This document shows positions 26,758 to 36,060 of a DNA stretch of 64,000 bases, in pieces. Origin of the DNA: Phytophthora sp. 'mugwort' (Eukaryota > Oomycota > Peronosporomycetes > Peronosporales > Peronosporaceae); NCBI GenBank assembly GCA_033558025.1, contig JAUCEF010000005.1, positions 3,348,001 to 3,412,000 of the forward strand, given 5' to 3'. The position numbers and the translations under genes were made by a program. Within the stretch, counting starts at the first letter, position 1. Every line of letters begins with the position of its first letter. The notes beneath the pieces were generated by a model. The model saw nothing but the letters and a program-made list of their open reading frames with translations, made no database searches and was not told the origin of the DNA.

Positions 26758-27039
26758 GGTTGAGGAGGCCACAGTGAGTGTGGGCTTGAGGAAATAGTAG
26801 AATGAGAGCTGGCTTCTTTGTAATGCTTCAGTAAGCCGCGGTGGGTGCCGACGACACGGGCTGAACGACTGGTTACGCGGTCTCGCTGGCTGGCTGTGAG
26901 CGGTTGCCGCCAAATTGAATTTAAAAATAATTGCAGAATAAATTAGTCGAGTAAAATACATAATTACGTATATATACGCGAATACATTATAACATTAACT
27001 ATTTTTCGGCATCACTGCTTTCACGATTCAAGCTGGATG
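26758..27039. other. Intergenic
   Basis: This is the 5' flank of the hAT relic followed by AT-rich sequence with TATATATACG-like runs. Nothing else is recognised. Confidence 0.3.
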
Positions 27040-27830
27040 CTCCAACCCTTACTTCATCTTAATATATGCGGACGATATCGTTCTTTTCGCGCCCACAAGA
27101 ACAACAGTCAGCGAGTTAAGCATATGCTTGAAAAACGTTTTTAGATACCAGCCTTTGGACCAATTTAAGATATCAAATCTGAGAGATCCAGCCGGATAGC
27201 TCCAAAAGGAAGGCTAGAATCTTAAAGAAGTAGTACAGTTGTCAGATATCATGCGATCGTACGTCGATCCCAAGCCAGCAAGAGCTCGTACTGTCAAAAC
27301 GTTTGTGCACAAGCGATCCAGAGAACATTAAGTTCACGCGGAATAAGCCGTATCGAGCTGCAATCGGTTCGCTCATGTATTTGATGTTCGGGACGAGGCC
27401 CAACAGTGCCCTTGCAGTGCGAGAATGTAGTCACTGATGACCAAGCTGGGAATACCGCATTGACCAACAGTGGAAAAGAGTTTACGTTATCTTAGGAAGA
27501 CTGAAGGGTATGGTCAATGCTAGGTGCAAGCATGCTGACATCTCCTTGCGTCTATAGATGTTTGCGTTTAGCAATATTGATTATGCAAGCCACCCTGATC
27601 AACGCTCGACTGCACGATTCATGACGGTGATTGGTAAAACTCTCTTACCGTGGGTGCTGCCAAGCGGAGAGAATGGTAGATTTCCACAACACTGAGGCAA
27701 AGCATATAGCCCTGAGCATCCTAATGCAAGGGATCATCCATATTAGAATAACGAGTCGAGAACTGCCAACGAAGAGGCTTGATATTAAAAGTGTATTTTT
27801 TTTAGTAATGCTAGGGTGCTAAAGCTGTCT
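27040..27830 (+). pseudogene. Ty1/Copia reverse transcriptase-RNase H relic
   Basis: A short 3' part of a Copia polyprotein is visible on the plus strand. It includes IYADDIVLFAPTRTT (the RT catalytic Asp pair) near 27060, PYRAAIGSLMYLMFGTRPNS near 27345, VLRYLRKTEG near 27480 in another frame, a DYASHPDQRSTARFM RNase H block near 27570, and NTEAKHIALSIL near 27690. Stops and frame shifts occur between every block. No LTR was found and the 5' two thirds are missing, so this is a truncated copy. It is opposite in strand to the Copia relic at 19-21 kb. Confidence 0.75.
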
Positions 27831-28032
27831 AGGATACCCGATTTCGACTTAAAAACGAAGCACCTAGACAACAAAAAAACACTTCATCCGAGAAATAAGA
27901 GAATCGGTTGGTCGAAGCGCAAAAATATAGGACAAGCAGGCAAAATTGCCGGTGTCTTCACAAATCGCTGCCCTGTTTAGCGTTCCAAAAACACAAATAT
28001 TATTTGCGGGTATTTACAGCTTGACCGATGTG
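27831..28032. other. Intergenic
   Basis: No gene was recognised between the Copia relic and the hairpin. Confidence 0.3.
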
Positions 28033-28107
28033 TTAAGGTGATGTCAAGGTGCGTCGCATATAATGGACCCGATGCCTTTGATATGCGACGCACCTTGACA
28101 TCATTAA
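28033..28107. repeat. 75-nt hairpin-forming inverted repeat
   Basis: The left arm (28033-28061) and right arm (28081-28107) are reverse complements over 27 positions. The only defect is two extra bases (GG) in the left arm after TTAA; the loop is 19 nt. The outer ends read TTAA on both sides. A related half copy without the mirrored arm starts near 28143 (GTGTTAAGGTGCGTCAC, then CCCGATGC), so the left arm plus loop is itself repeated. It could be the kissing ends of a very short MITE or a small-RNA precursor; the sequence alone does not decide. Confidence 0.75.
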
Positions 28108-29503
28108 CTCAAATGGATCGACTGGAGCAATGGGGAATGCGGTGTTAAGGTGCGTCACTTATGAAAGGGCCCGATGCGCTGACTCATTGTAATGAGCTCA
28201 AGCGCATCAAAGTGAGCTATCCTGCAAGAAGCCTATGGCTTGCTCTTAGGCAAGAAACTCAATACTTGCTCCTAGTTTGTGCGGAAAACGGAGCATCATA
28301 GTGCAACGAGATGTCTAAACCGATCAAAAGGAAGCGTGGACGACTTCGTGCGACCTGGCATGTACATCGTGGGCTCCTGCCCACTGGAATTGCTGCAATA
28401 CCAGGATGAATACGTTTCGTCAGAAGCTGGTAGTCCGACGATCGTGAGCGAGTATAGCTTCCAATCTATTCGGTTAGGGGCCTGGCATCTGTGGTTTCAC
28501 TACGGAGCGTATACAGAATGAAGTCCAATTAGATGCAGATAATCATTGTTTACAGCACAATGTATAGATCGTAAAATGTTTGAGTACGTAAGGGCCACTC
28601 AACGCCTTCGAGCAACCTTCTCTCCGGACTGGGAGCGCTTGGCCTTGTTACCACATCCCTACCCACCCACCCCACACACATGCGTATCAAACAAAGGTGT
28701 CGGAAGACGTCAGTCGGACCCGGGTATTGTTATATAGCTTCGATCATTCTACAGACCACAGCAATACAGTCATGAGAGAAACCCCAATTACAGTATTGTC
28801 TTCATCTCTTTTAGCAGTAACAGTAGCCTAAGCATTGCTGCGAGCAAGAGCATGAAGGAGAGAAACATTTCACACAGCATAACGTCACAAGAAAAAAAAA
28901 ACGGTGGCGGTCATTTCAACTGCATGAACTCACAGTGTTTTCATGCCTGTTACCTCGGTATGATTCACATTGTTTTCCTCTTGTCGTTCTCATCAGGCGC
29001 TCCTGTTGTTCCCCTCCGCCGCGTACGTCTTGACCCCTACACCATTAGCAATGCACGCTCCCCCCCCCCATGTTTGAACCCCCCCTGTTTGAAACAGCAC
29101 ACAAGATAAACAGAATAGATTAATAAAATGATACCAGTGTAACTTCAATGATTTTCGTGACATACGCAACACCACACACCTTGTGCAGTGAACACACACT
29201 CCTTCCAGGATGCCAGGTAGTCAGTCTTCAATGAAGATCGTAGTCCAAAGCGCCCGTCGATCGCATCGGGCTCTCCAAAACAACCCACAAAGTGAGATCT
29301 GGGTATGAATCGAAAACTGTGACTAGCTGCTATTGTTCTCAGCCCCGTCCCAGGCCATGTGCGAGCTTTCAGGCCTGGCGCAAAAAGTTTGATGTATTTA
29401 TGGCCAGTGGTGCGCTCGTCTCGCGCTGGTGGCTAAATGAGTCGGAATTGTGAACTTGTTACTGGTACCGGTACCAAATGAAACACTCCGGTATCTAAAT
29501 GTA
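28108..29503. other. Intergenic with low-complexity runs
   Basis: There are several short frames (for example, 80 codons at 28279-28521) but none resembles a known protein. Homopolymer runs of A near 28892 and C near 29060 are present. I see no RNA gene. Confidence 0.35.
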
Positions 29504-29687
29504 CCGTTATTCTGACACACTTAGTTTGTGATAACTTCACCGAGTGATAATGTGAAGCTATCACACTCCGGAGGATTGTCCACCTTGGACACTCCGTTAT
29601 TCTGGCACACTCTAGTTTGTGATAACTTCACCGAGTGATAATGTGAAGCTATCACACTCTCTAGAGGATTGTCCACCGTGGACACTC
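29504..29687. repeat. Tandem duplication (2 x ~92 bp) carrying a stem-loop
   Basis: Two adjacent direct copies (29504-29594 and 29594-29687) share CCGTTATTCTG(A/G)CACAC, an internal stem-loop and GGATTGTCCACC. In the first copy the stem pairs GTGATAACTTCAC (29528-29540) with GTGAAGCTATCAC (29552-29564), with one mismatch. Each copy ends in a second small palindrome, GTCCAC(C/G)(T/G)TGGAC. The copies differ by a few bases and a 3-4 nt insertion near 29656. There is no coding signal. Confidence 0.75.
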
Positions 29688-30785
29688 TGTGCAACATAGG
29701 AAGAGAAGCCGAACGAAAATTGATAGTCAAATTGGCTGTGAGGGAATCCTCGACAACGTATACGTGGTACAATGTACACGTACGGAGAAGTTTGTTGTTA
29801 CGGTCTTTGACATCCACAGTCAGAACGTGTCGACCTTAAACTTATGTCCAAAGTGTTATAATGAGAAAGCGGAGGAAACACTGGTGTGTCTTACAGCGCT
29901 AGGTGGTTCTGTGGCAGGCGTTTGCTCTCCTTATTTGGGAAATGTGTCCAAAATTTGCCAGCGTTAGCAAATTGACAATGCTGCATTTTTCATAGACACA
30001 CCACACGGGCCCTGCGGCTGCGCTGTTGGCTGATAAAAAGGTTCTTCAGCCATCGGGGTCGCGTTGCAGTATTGAAGTTCGTGTTTTCTGCAAATCGCAT
30101 TTTTTGAATTTCGAAAAGAGGACCGCTTCGGCCATGGCGCCCTCAACCTCGCTGCCGCCGCCGTGTTCGGTCCAATGCGGTCCTACCTGCCTGGTGATCC
30201 GTATTCTTGTGGGTTGCTCGGCAGCGAGCGCCTCGGGACACATCCATCGTCTCCTTGACCGCTCTCTGGAAACCGGAGACATGGAGCTACCTGTCCAGCT
30301 GGCGGCTGGGTTGAGACTTGCCCCCCCCCCACACACACACAGCAAGTCTCCGTTGGCACTGCCAAATATAAGGTCTCCGCACTGTGTATTTCGAACCCCG
30401 AGCCGCGCTCGTCTCTGCCGTGTCGGCTAAAAAAATCCGCATTCTTCAATCAACCGCAAAACCGGCAGTAACTATCCATCGAGGCTGCGGTTGTCGAGAC
30501 GTGCACCTGCTTCTCTTTTGACAAGAGCACTTACGACCCGTGTGCAACGCGTTATTCTCACTGGGATACGTCACTTGCTTCTCTTTTCTCTCTCGCTTGT
30601 TTCCATCTGTCGGGATCGACACCTGCTCAAAAGATCTCGCCATTCGACGTTAAGCCCGCAACTAGACAGACGACATTGAACGCATTGCAGGCTAACGACG
30701 TGGTGTGGTAAGCGCGGCGGCATCTGGTGAATTAACCTCTGCCCTCTATCGAGTAAAGGGAGAGAATATACAAAGAAAAGAGTCC
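29688..30785. other. Upstream region of the 30.8-kb gene
   Basis: Only short unrecognised frames are seen (92 codons at 29689-29967, 134 at 30026-30430). A C-run followed by CA repeats lies at about 30320-30342. The last 100 bp contain CATTGCAG followed later by GTGTGGTAAG, so a small non-coding 5' exon is possible, but this is speculative. Confidence 0.35.
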
Positions 30786-32201
30786 ATGCCAGCTCAAGTG
30801 CAAAGCGACTTGGCTGGCAGAGAGCATCTGCTGCTCAAGCTCGTGCACCGAGACGACCCTGTGCTACCCCGCAGCCAGGCCATGAAGCCGGTCGCTGCCC
30901 CCATACGCAAACCGCTCGTGAAAAGCCGATTAGCAATGGTGGCTAAGAGCGAACGCATCAAGAAATCGCGGCGTCTTCCGGGCGATGAGACCGTCTTCTA
31001 TTCGAATATCTGGTCCCCACCCGAGACCGCACGAGACGTCCCCGCTGCCAAGAAGTCAAAGCAACTCGTGGACATCAGCCAGGTAGCTCATGTGCTGACA
31101 ACGATGGACTACAAGAGCGGGTATGAAGGTCCGACTGCCACGGAATTCTTCAACATTTGGGCGTCGCTAGAGTCGCAACAAAATGCCATCGCTGCGAGAA
31201 CTGCAATGATGAGCAAAACACAGCAGAGCGCCAGCAACCTATCGACACGCATATCGGAGCATAGCAGCGAGGAAGGATCATCAGTAGTCACCTCGTCCAG
31301 CATGTTGAGTCTTGGTCCGTTGAGAATGGACGCCAGCACGCTCCGAAGGGAGTTGTCGTCGGACGATTTCGCCAGTGTAACGAATGCTCCAGTCTCGGCT
31401 CCTGTGCGGATGGGGGAAAATGTCGTGTTCTCAAATGTGCTGACGCGCAACGACGAAGTCGACATGAGCTGGAACTCGCAGTTTCTACTCGGACTCCATG
31501 AACCAGTTCGACATGCTCTGTATGTAATCGATCGGTTCTTGGAGCGCAGTTGTTACTTGAAGTCGCCCATGAATTGGAACGTGCGCGAGTTTTTCAGTTG
31601 GTTCAAGCTGCATTTTGTCGAGTTTGTGCGAAACCAGCACGATGTGAAAACGACGGTGCTCCTCCCGCTCGTCGTCATTAAATTCGGGGAAAAGCGTGAC
31701 ATCGTTGCTCTGTATCAGGCGATTTTCGCGCTGATGGATGTGATCGTTGCTCAGGAAGATGACTTGGTATTCAGCGCAGCGTCATCTGCGGATTCGGGGA
31801 AAGTACGTCTGGGGATGCTACAAGACGATATCCGCCGACTCAATCACCTGCTCTTTAACGTGTTGGAACTAGAAGAAGAGGCCTTCAAGCCTGCTATCGA
31901 GCTCGCGTTCTCAGAAAAAGCCTTTCAGCGGTACGTCATGCCTCGAGTCTTCCGCGCAACCAAGCCGAAGCGCGTGATGGTGCCGTGGATCGTGGAGCGG
32001 AGTCGCGTCTGGGGTGGAACCAAGGTCGCTAAAGCGTATAAGGTTGACCTTTCATTCACGGCACGATTCCTGTACGACCATGTGTGGTATCCATATTTCG
32101 AAAGCAACATTGCGTCAGCCATGAAGCACTTGGACAATGATGCGGGACGCATGAATACGAAAGACTCGGACGAGTCGTGGTTTGGCTGCTCAGTTATGTG
32201 A
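30786..32201 (+). CDS. Unrecognised 471-residue protein with a hemerythrin-like helical segment
   Basis: This is a single-exon frame. The frame is open further upstream from a GTG at 30705, but the first ATG is at 30786, so that start is used. The N-terminal half is basic, then Ser-rich and probably disordered (SSEEGSSVVTSSSM). The C-terminal half is folded and helical: LGLHEPVRHALYVIDRFLER, FFSWFKLHFVEFVRNQHD and LLPLVVIKFGE resemble the spacing of a hemerythrin/HHE four-helix bundle, with His residues in each helix. The acidic ligands usually seen are not obvious, so metal binding is doubtful. It ends WFGCSVM, and no targeting signal is evident. It is convergent with the zinc-finger gene, with stop codons 251 bp apart. 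Coding is likely from its length and clean frame; the function is unknown. Confidence 0.7.
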   Translation: MPAQVQSDLAGREHLLLKLVHRDDPVLPRSQAMKPVAAPIRKPLVKSRLAMVAKSERIKKSRRLPGDETVFYSNIWSPPETARDVPAAKKSKQLVDISQVAHVLTTMDYKSGYEGPTATEFFNIWASLESQQNAIAARTAMMSKTQQSASNLSTRISEHSSEEGSSVVTSSSMLSLGPLRMDASTLRRELSSDDFASVTNAPVSAPVRMGENVVFSNVLTRNDEVDMSWNSQFLLGLHEPVRHALYVIDRFLERSCYLKSPMNWNVREFFSWFKLHFVEFVRNQHDVKTTVLLPLVVIKFGEKRDIVALYQAIFALMDVIVAQEDDLVFSAASSADSGKVRLGMLQDDIRRLNHLLFNVLELEEEAFKPAIELAFSEKAFQRYVMPRVFRATKPKRVMVPWIVERSRVWGGTKVAKAYKVDLSFTARFLYDHVWYPYFESNIASAMKHLDNDAGRMNTKDSDESWFGCSVM

Positions 32202-32452
32202 AGCCCTCAATACTGCAGCATCATATCCGAGAGAATAATTTCCTTCAACCACCACGGTTTCGCAAGCATAAACTCGTGTGGGTACCGGACGGCAGCGCTG
32301 CTTTCAACTTTCGACACCGACAGGAGGACCGAACGTTCTCGTTGAGTATTTAAAGGGAATATAATTCGTTCCCCTCTTCGATGTTTTTTTCGTTGCTATC
32401 TACTACGTAATACTTCGAAGTACTACAGTATGTTGAACAACATGAACTACTT
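32202..32452. other. Intergenic between two convergent genes
   Basis: This 250-bp tail-to-tail space must hold both 3' ends. I see no gene. Confidence 0.4.
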
Positions 32453-33245
32453 TTATTGAAACGGAGGTGCTGATAACCACCCACAGTATGGACAGAATAC
32501 GGGACTAAGGAACTCGAGCTCTCGCTTCGCGACATGAAGCTCTTTCGTTTTCTGCTTGAGTTGCTCTGTACACTTAAGTGCCGTTTCGTATGCCTTCTCC
32601 ATGGCGTGTCGCTGCTTCTGCTCCCTGAGCTGCTGCAACTCCTTCTCTATCTCGCTGACTCTGTCCTCGTTTGCATATTGAGATTGAGGGTCTCCCTGCG
32701 CAACGTGGAAAACGCCGCGACACTCGCCACAGACGCCATAGTTATCAATGACACAGTCTTCCTCTTGCTCGGCATTTAAAGGCTCAAGTTGCTGCTGCAT
32801 CTGTAACTCGTTTAGCACTATCTTGTGGAAGCTGATGTCGCCTTGCTGCGTTGCCTCATTGCGTTTGGCCTTCGCTCTAAGTAATGTGACGACTTTTTGC
32901 ACGTAATTGATGGTGACAACGATGGATACGGATTTTGATCCACCTACACTAGTATGAAAGACTCGAGATCCCAGCATTATCTAGAGCAGCCCTGTATCAG
33001 CATCAGACGTATCTACCCACGATAAATAGCGCCAGACGCACCTGAAGACCCGAGTCTTCTAGCCGCAGCCATTGCGGGTTACGCGAGCGCTGACACGTCT
33101 TACAATACGGCGGTGAATCGTTAGCATCGACTTTGTTGACTGTCGAACATAGTAGACATTGCCATGCACTTAGGGCTTCGTCCCTTTCGCCTCCGACCTC
33201 GCTCTTGCGACGGAAAGCTCCGACAAGTGTCGACTGCAGCAGCAT
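32453..33245 (-). CDS. RanBP2-type zinc finger protein with coiled coil and two CxxC pairs
   Basis: There are two exons, 33245-33042 and 32980-32453, with a 61-nt GT-AG intron in phase 0; the product is about 243 residues. Exon 1 carries a RanBP2-type finger, WQCLLCSTVNK...PPYCKTCQRSRNP, whose W-x-C-x2-C...N...C-x2-C layout fits the family; such fingers bind ubiquitin or single-stranded RNA. Exon 2 has a CGEC pair (YGVCGECRGVF), a strongly charged coiled coil (EIEKELQQLREQKQRHAMEK onwards) and a terminal CPYC pair (VFCPYCGWLSAPPFQ), perhaps a second composite zinc site. An ATG at 33336 opens a different frame of 71 codons that overlaps the start; I preferred 33245 because only that frame gives the finger. 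The partner and process are unknown. Confidence 0.68.
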
Positions 33246-33554
33246 TACTGTGGGGCAAAATAACCGCCTTGTAGGGAGACAAAAGCGCAACAAGATACTG
33301 CCGCACAGTGGAAGAAGTAGCACTTCTCTCCGCCATGAAAGATAAAGCTACTTCAAGCGGGATTCAACGGACAGCAATACGTTACGACGCTCGGGTGACT
33401 GGTTGATGTTGTTCTGAGATCAATGATCTCCCAGCTTACCAGAGCTCCTGAAACTGTGGGAATCTGAACTGAGACTTCGGGGGTGCCAGTCTACTTTGAT
33501 GTATGGATAAACGCTACTGACCAACCCACCGCAGTCCTTTATCTCCACATCAGT
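33246..33554. other. Upstream region of the zinc finger gene
   Basis: This is the 5' flank of the minus-strand gene. No other gene was recognised. A 71-codon frame from 33336 (minus) overlaps the gene start and could be an upstream ORF. Confidence 0.35.
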
Positions 33555-33621
33555 TTTTGTGACGACGCCGAAAGCTCTTCACTTGAACTTCACTTGAAGA
33601 GCTTTCGGCGTCGTCACAAAA
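33555..33621. repeat. Perfect 27-bp-arm palindrome with 13-nt loop
   Basis: The left arm 33555-33581 and right arm 33595-33621 are exact reverse complements. Each outer end is TTTTGTGACGACGCCGAAAG when read inwards. The loop is CTTGAACTTCACT. Flanking sequence does not continue the symmetry. Such exact arms suggest two copies of one transposon end placed head to head, or a young foldback element. Confidence 0.85.
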
Positions 33622-34029
33622 GGTTGGCTCCAATACTTCGCCATATACTTCAAATGGACGGACTCGATTGCCCATCATCTCCATGGCATTGTACCCCACG
33701 CCCGCACTGTGCCACGGACGTTGCAGGCCCACAGAGCTTGTTGGTTCATCCTCAGCGCGTATCCTTTCGTTCGCGGCTATCATTCTAAGGTTCTACGTGG
33801 TTGCCACTAGGAAGCGTCATTAGGACAAGGGTTGGCCAAGAAATAAGTACCTCTGAAAATGTATTTCAGGGTATTTTCGGTACAATTTCTTTATTTTCAG
33901 ACCAGCACCAATAAAATGAACATTTTACGTGGACCACCTCCAAAAGTCGGTCTTTTTGTCATCTCAACAGGTCTGCTGAGGCATTCATCTGGAGTTGGCA
34001 TCTCAGCATGAATCTTATACCTCAATTTC
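33622..34029. other. Intergenic
   Basis: No gene was recognised. A minus-strand frame (33550-33783) runs through the palindrome but has no known motif. Confidence 0.3.
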
Positions 34030-35030
34030 AATCAAGCATCAAAACTCGCAAGCTTTCTACCCCCCCCCCTCTTCTCTCCGCAATGGCCGACAACCTTCTC
34101 GCTGCTGCTTCTCCGCAACCGACCTTCACACCCAGGCAGATTTCCGGGTTTTCCTCAAGTCCTACCTGGACGAGGAGCGAGACATCACGGGTACTGCAGA
34201 TGCAAGAGCTGCGGCAAGTACAGCAAGCACACACCCAAGACGAGGTACACCAATCTGGTGTCCCACGTCAGGGTAACGTACCCGACCTTTGAGACCGACA
34301 TACGTGACGCCACTGTCGCGGCGACCGGCACGATGCCATGGTGAATCAGACGACCTCGAAACGGTATGCCTGGCTCCGGTGGGTCTTCACCGCAACATAC
34401 CCTTTCCTTTTGTGAACCCAAGGAAATGCCCCGGTAACTATTTTCGTGTCTAATTGGGTGATTTGCTGCTACTAAGTTTTTGTGTCTACTGGCCAGGTAC
34501 ATGAGTCTAGACTCCATATATGTGGCCACTACGACCTCTACCATGGAGGCAGCAACAGAGGCGGTGAAGAAGCTATCAGCGACGAGATGTCGGAGCATTA
34601 CGGCCTCATTCTGGACGGGTGCATGCACGGGACGGAGCGCTACCTGGTTGCCTATGGGTGCTACGTGACGGAAGCTGGGATACAATACTCGCTTCTCTCA
34701 CTAGCGCCAGGGATGGACGAGCCCGACGACCAGCTGAATGCGGAGGGTCATCTGGCTGCTATCAAGTGGTTTAAACGTTTTGGTAAGTCTATTTCCGGCT
34801 GTTTGTTTTTAGTTAGCGATAATTGTGCTGTCAACAAGCAGCTCGCCAATCGGCTGGACGTGCCGCTTGTCGGTTGTGCAAGTCACGGGCTCAATTTGGC
34901 CGTTCGCGAGTACCTGGCGCCATATGACGACTTGCTTGAAGAGTGCAGCACCTGGCGCGGAAGCTGAGGACGCCCAAGCAAGCGACTAAGTTGCGGTATG
35001 TGCTACTCACCGGCTTATCTATAGTACCAC
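34030..35030 (+). pseudogene. hAT transposase relic, 5' half
   Basis: A BED-type finger (YCRCKSCGKYSKHTPKTRYT, then NLVSHVRVTYP) lies near 34193-34285. The central hAT region follows in other frames: YGLILDGCMHGTERYLVAYG near 34590 and FLVSDNCAVNKQLANRLDVP, then GCASHGLNLAVREYL, near 34806-34920. The product breaks at a stop at 34965, and a last piece (HLARKLRTPKQATKLRYVL) reads in a third frame. The DNC(A/S)VN and CASH blocks match the 25-26 kb hAT closely, so both belong to one family. The 3' half is missing. Confidence 0.82.
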
Positions 35031-35216
35031 ACTTTGCGACGAAATTGCTTTTTTTTTTTTTGCCTTCTCCGAAAATAATGCCAAGACCAGGGCTTCATAT
35101 CAGCTTCGGTTCTAGCTGTACGATTACAGATGATACTGGCAAAGTCGTCGCATGATTGCTGTAGCGCGTTGAATCGGAATATGCTGCTATATGTATCAAT
35201 ATGGAGCTACAGTATC
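35031..35216. other. Junction between two broken hAT copies
   Basis: This short spacer contains an 11-12 nt T run near 35050. It separates a plus-strand hAT 5' half from a minus-strand hAT 3' half. Nothing else is seen. Confidence 0.3.
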
Positions 35217-36060
35217 TCATACAGTAGCAAAAATATAGATGGAATTGTACTGCTGCCTTTTAAACAGGGTCTTGCACACTTGCCAGTTAGCTTTCATTAG
35301 GCACAACAGCTCCGCTCGATTGTCATCTAAGGCTGTCCGAAGATCGTTGATGACGCAGCCTGCTAGACTAAAGAACCGTTCTTGGGCTGCCGTAGACATC
35401 GGTTTTGCAAGATAAATCCTGGAAAGAACTGCAATTGCAGGATATTCATGCTCACCGTGCTTTCGGAACCACCGCAAAACGTCAACGGAGCTGTAGAGCT
35501 TCAGCAGGTTGTACTTACCGCCGTTAGATTCGCACGGTCAAGTCGCGGATGGGGTTTCCAATTATCCCACACTCTTGTAGCAGCCTTAGACTGCTCGCCG
35601 TGGCTACTTCATTCGCCGAAAGAAGGCACTTCAACATCCAAGGGAACTTATTGCGGTACTCGCGTCTAGATCCATACGAAACAGCCACTTCCCGAGAACC
35701 CGACGCGGTTAGCCACATCAGGTGCTTCATTTGCTGATGATGAATTGCTATCAGATTGAAAATGGTCTCATGTTCTTGAACTAGTTCACGCTCCACACTA
35801 GCAAGCACATCAGCGTCATCTATAATTACTCAAGCCTTGACTTGATTCTTGGATCTAGCAGCATCGCCTTTATCTCATTTTGATCGAGTGCTGGAAATCG
35901 AAGAAGCCACTGCTCCTTAAGTCGTGCTAGACACCGTTTTCCGTTAGCCGAGAACAGCAATACATCTCGTGACTTGCGACGCTGAGTAAACTCATTACTC
36001 AAGACGTCTGGCCTTTCCAATACCAGACAAGGAAAGCTTTTCATTTCGAGCGTCATTGCC
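35217..36060 (-). pseudogene. hAT transposase relic, 3' half with dimerisation domain
   Basis: On the minus strand, three frames give hAT C-terminal blocks in order: a piece with IKAMLLDPRIKSRLE (36056-35826), a linking segment (35808-35524), and the hAT dimerisation domain MRWFRKHGEHEYPAIAVLSR, then PMSTAAQERFFSLAGCVIND and DDNRAELLCLMKANW (35477-35217). Stops and frame changes separate them. Further minus-strand fragments up to about 37840 may be the decayed N-terminal part of the same element, with the gypsy copy inserted right beside it, but I cannot prove that. Confidence 0.82.
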
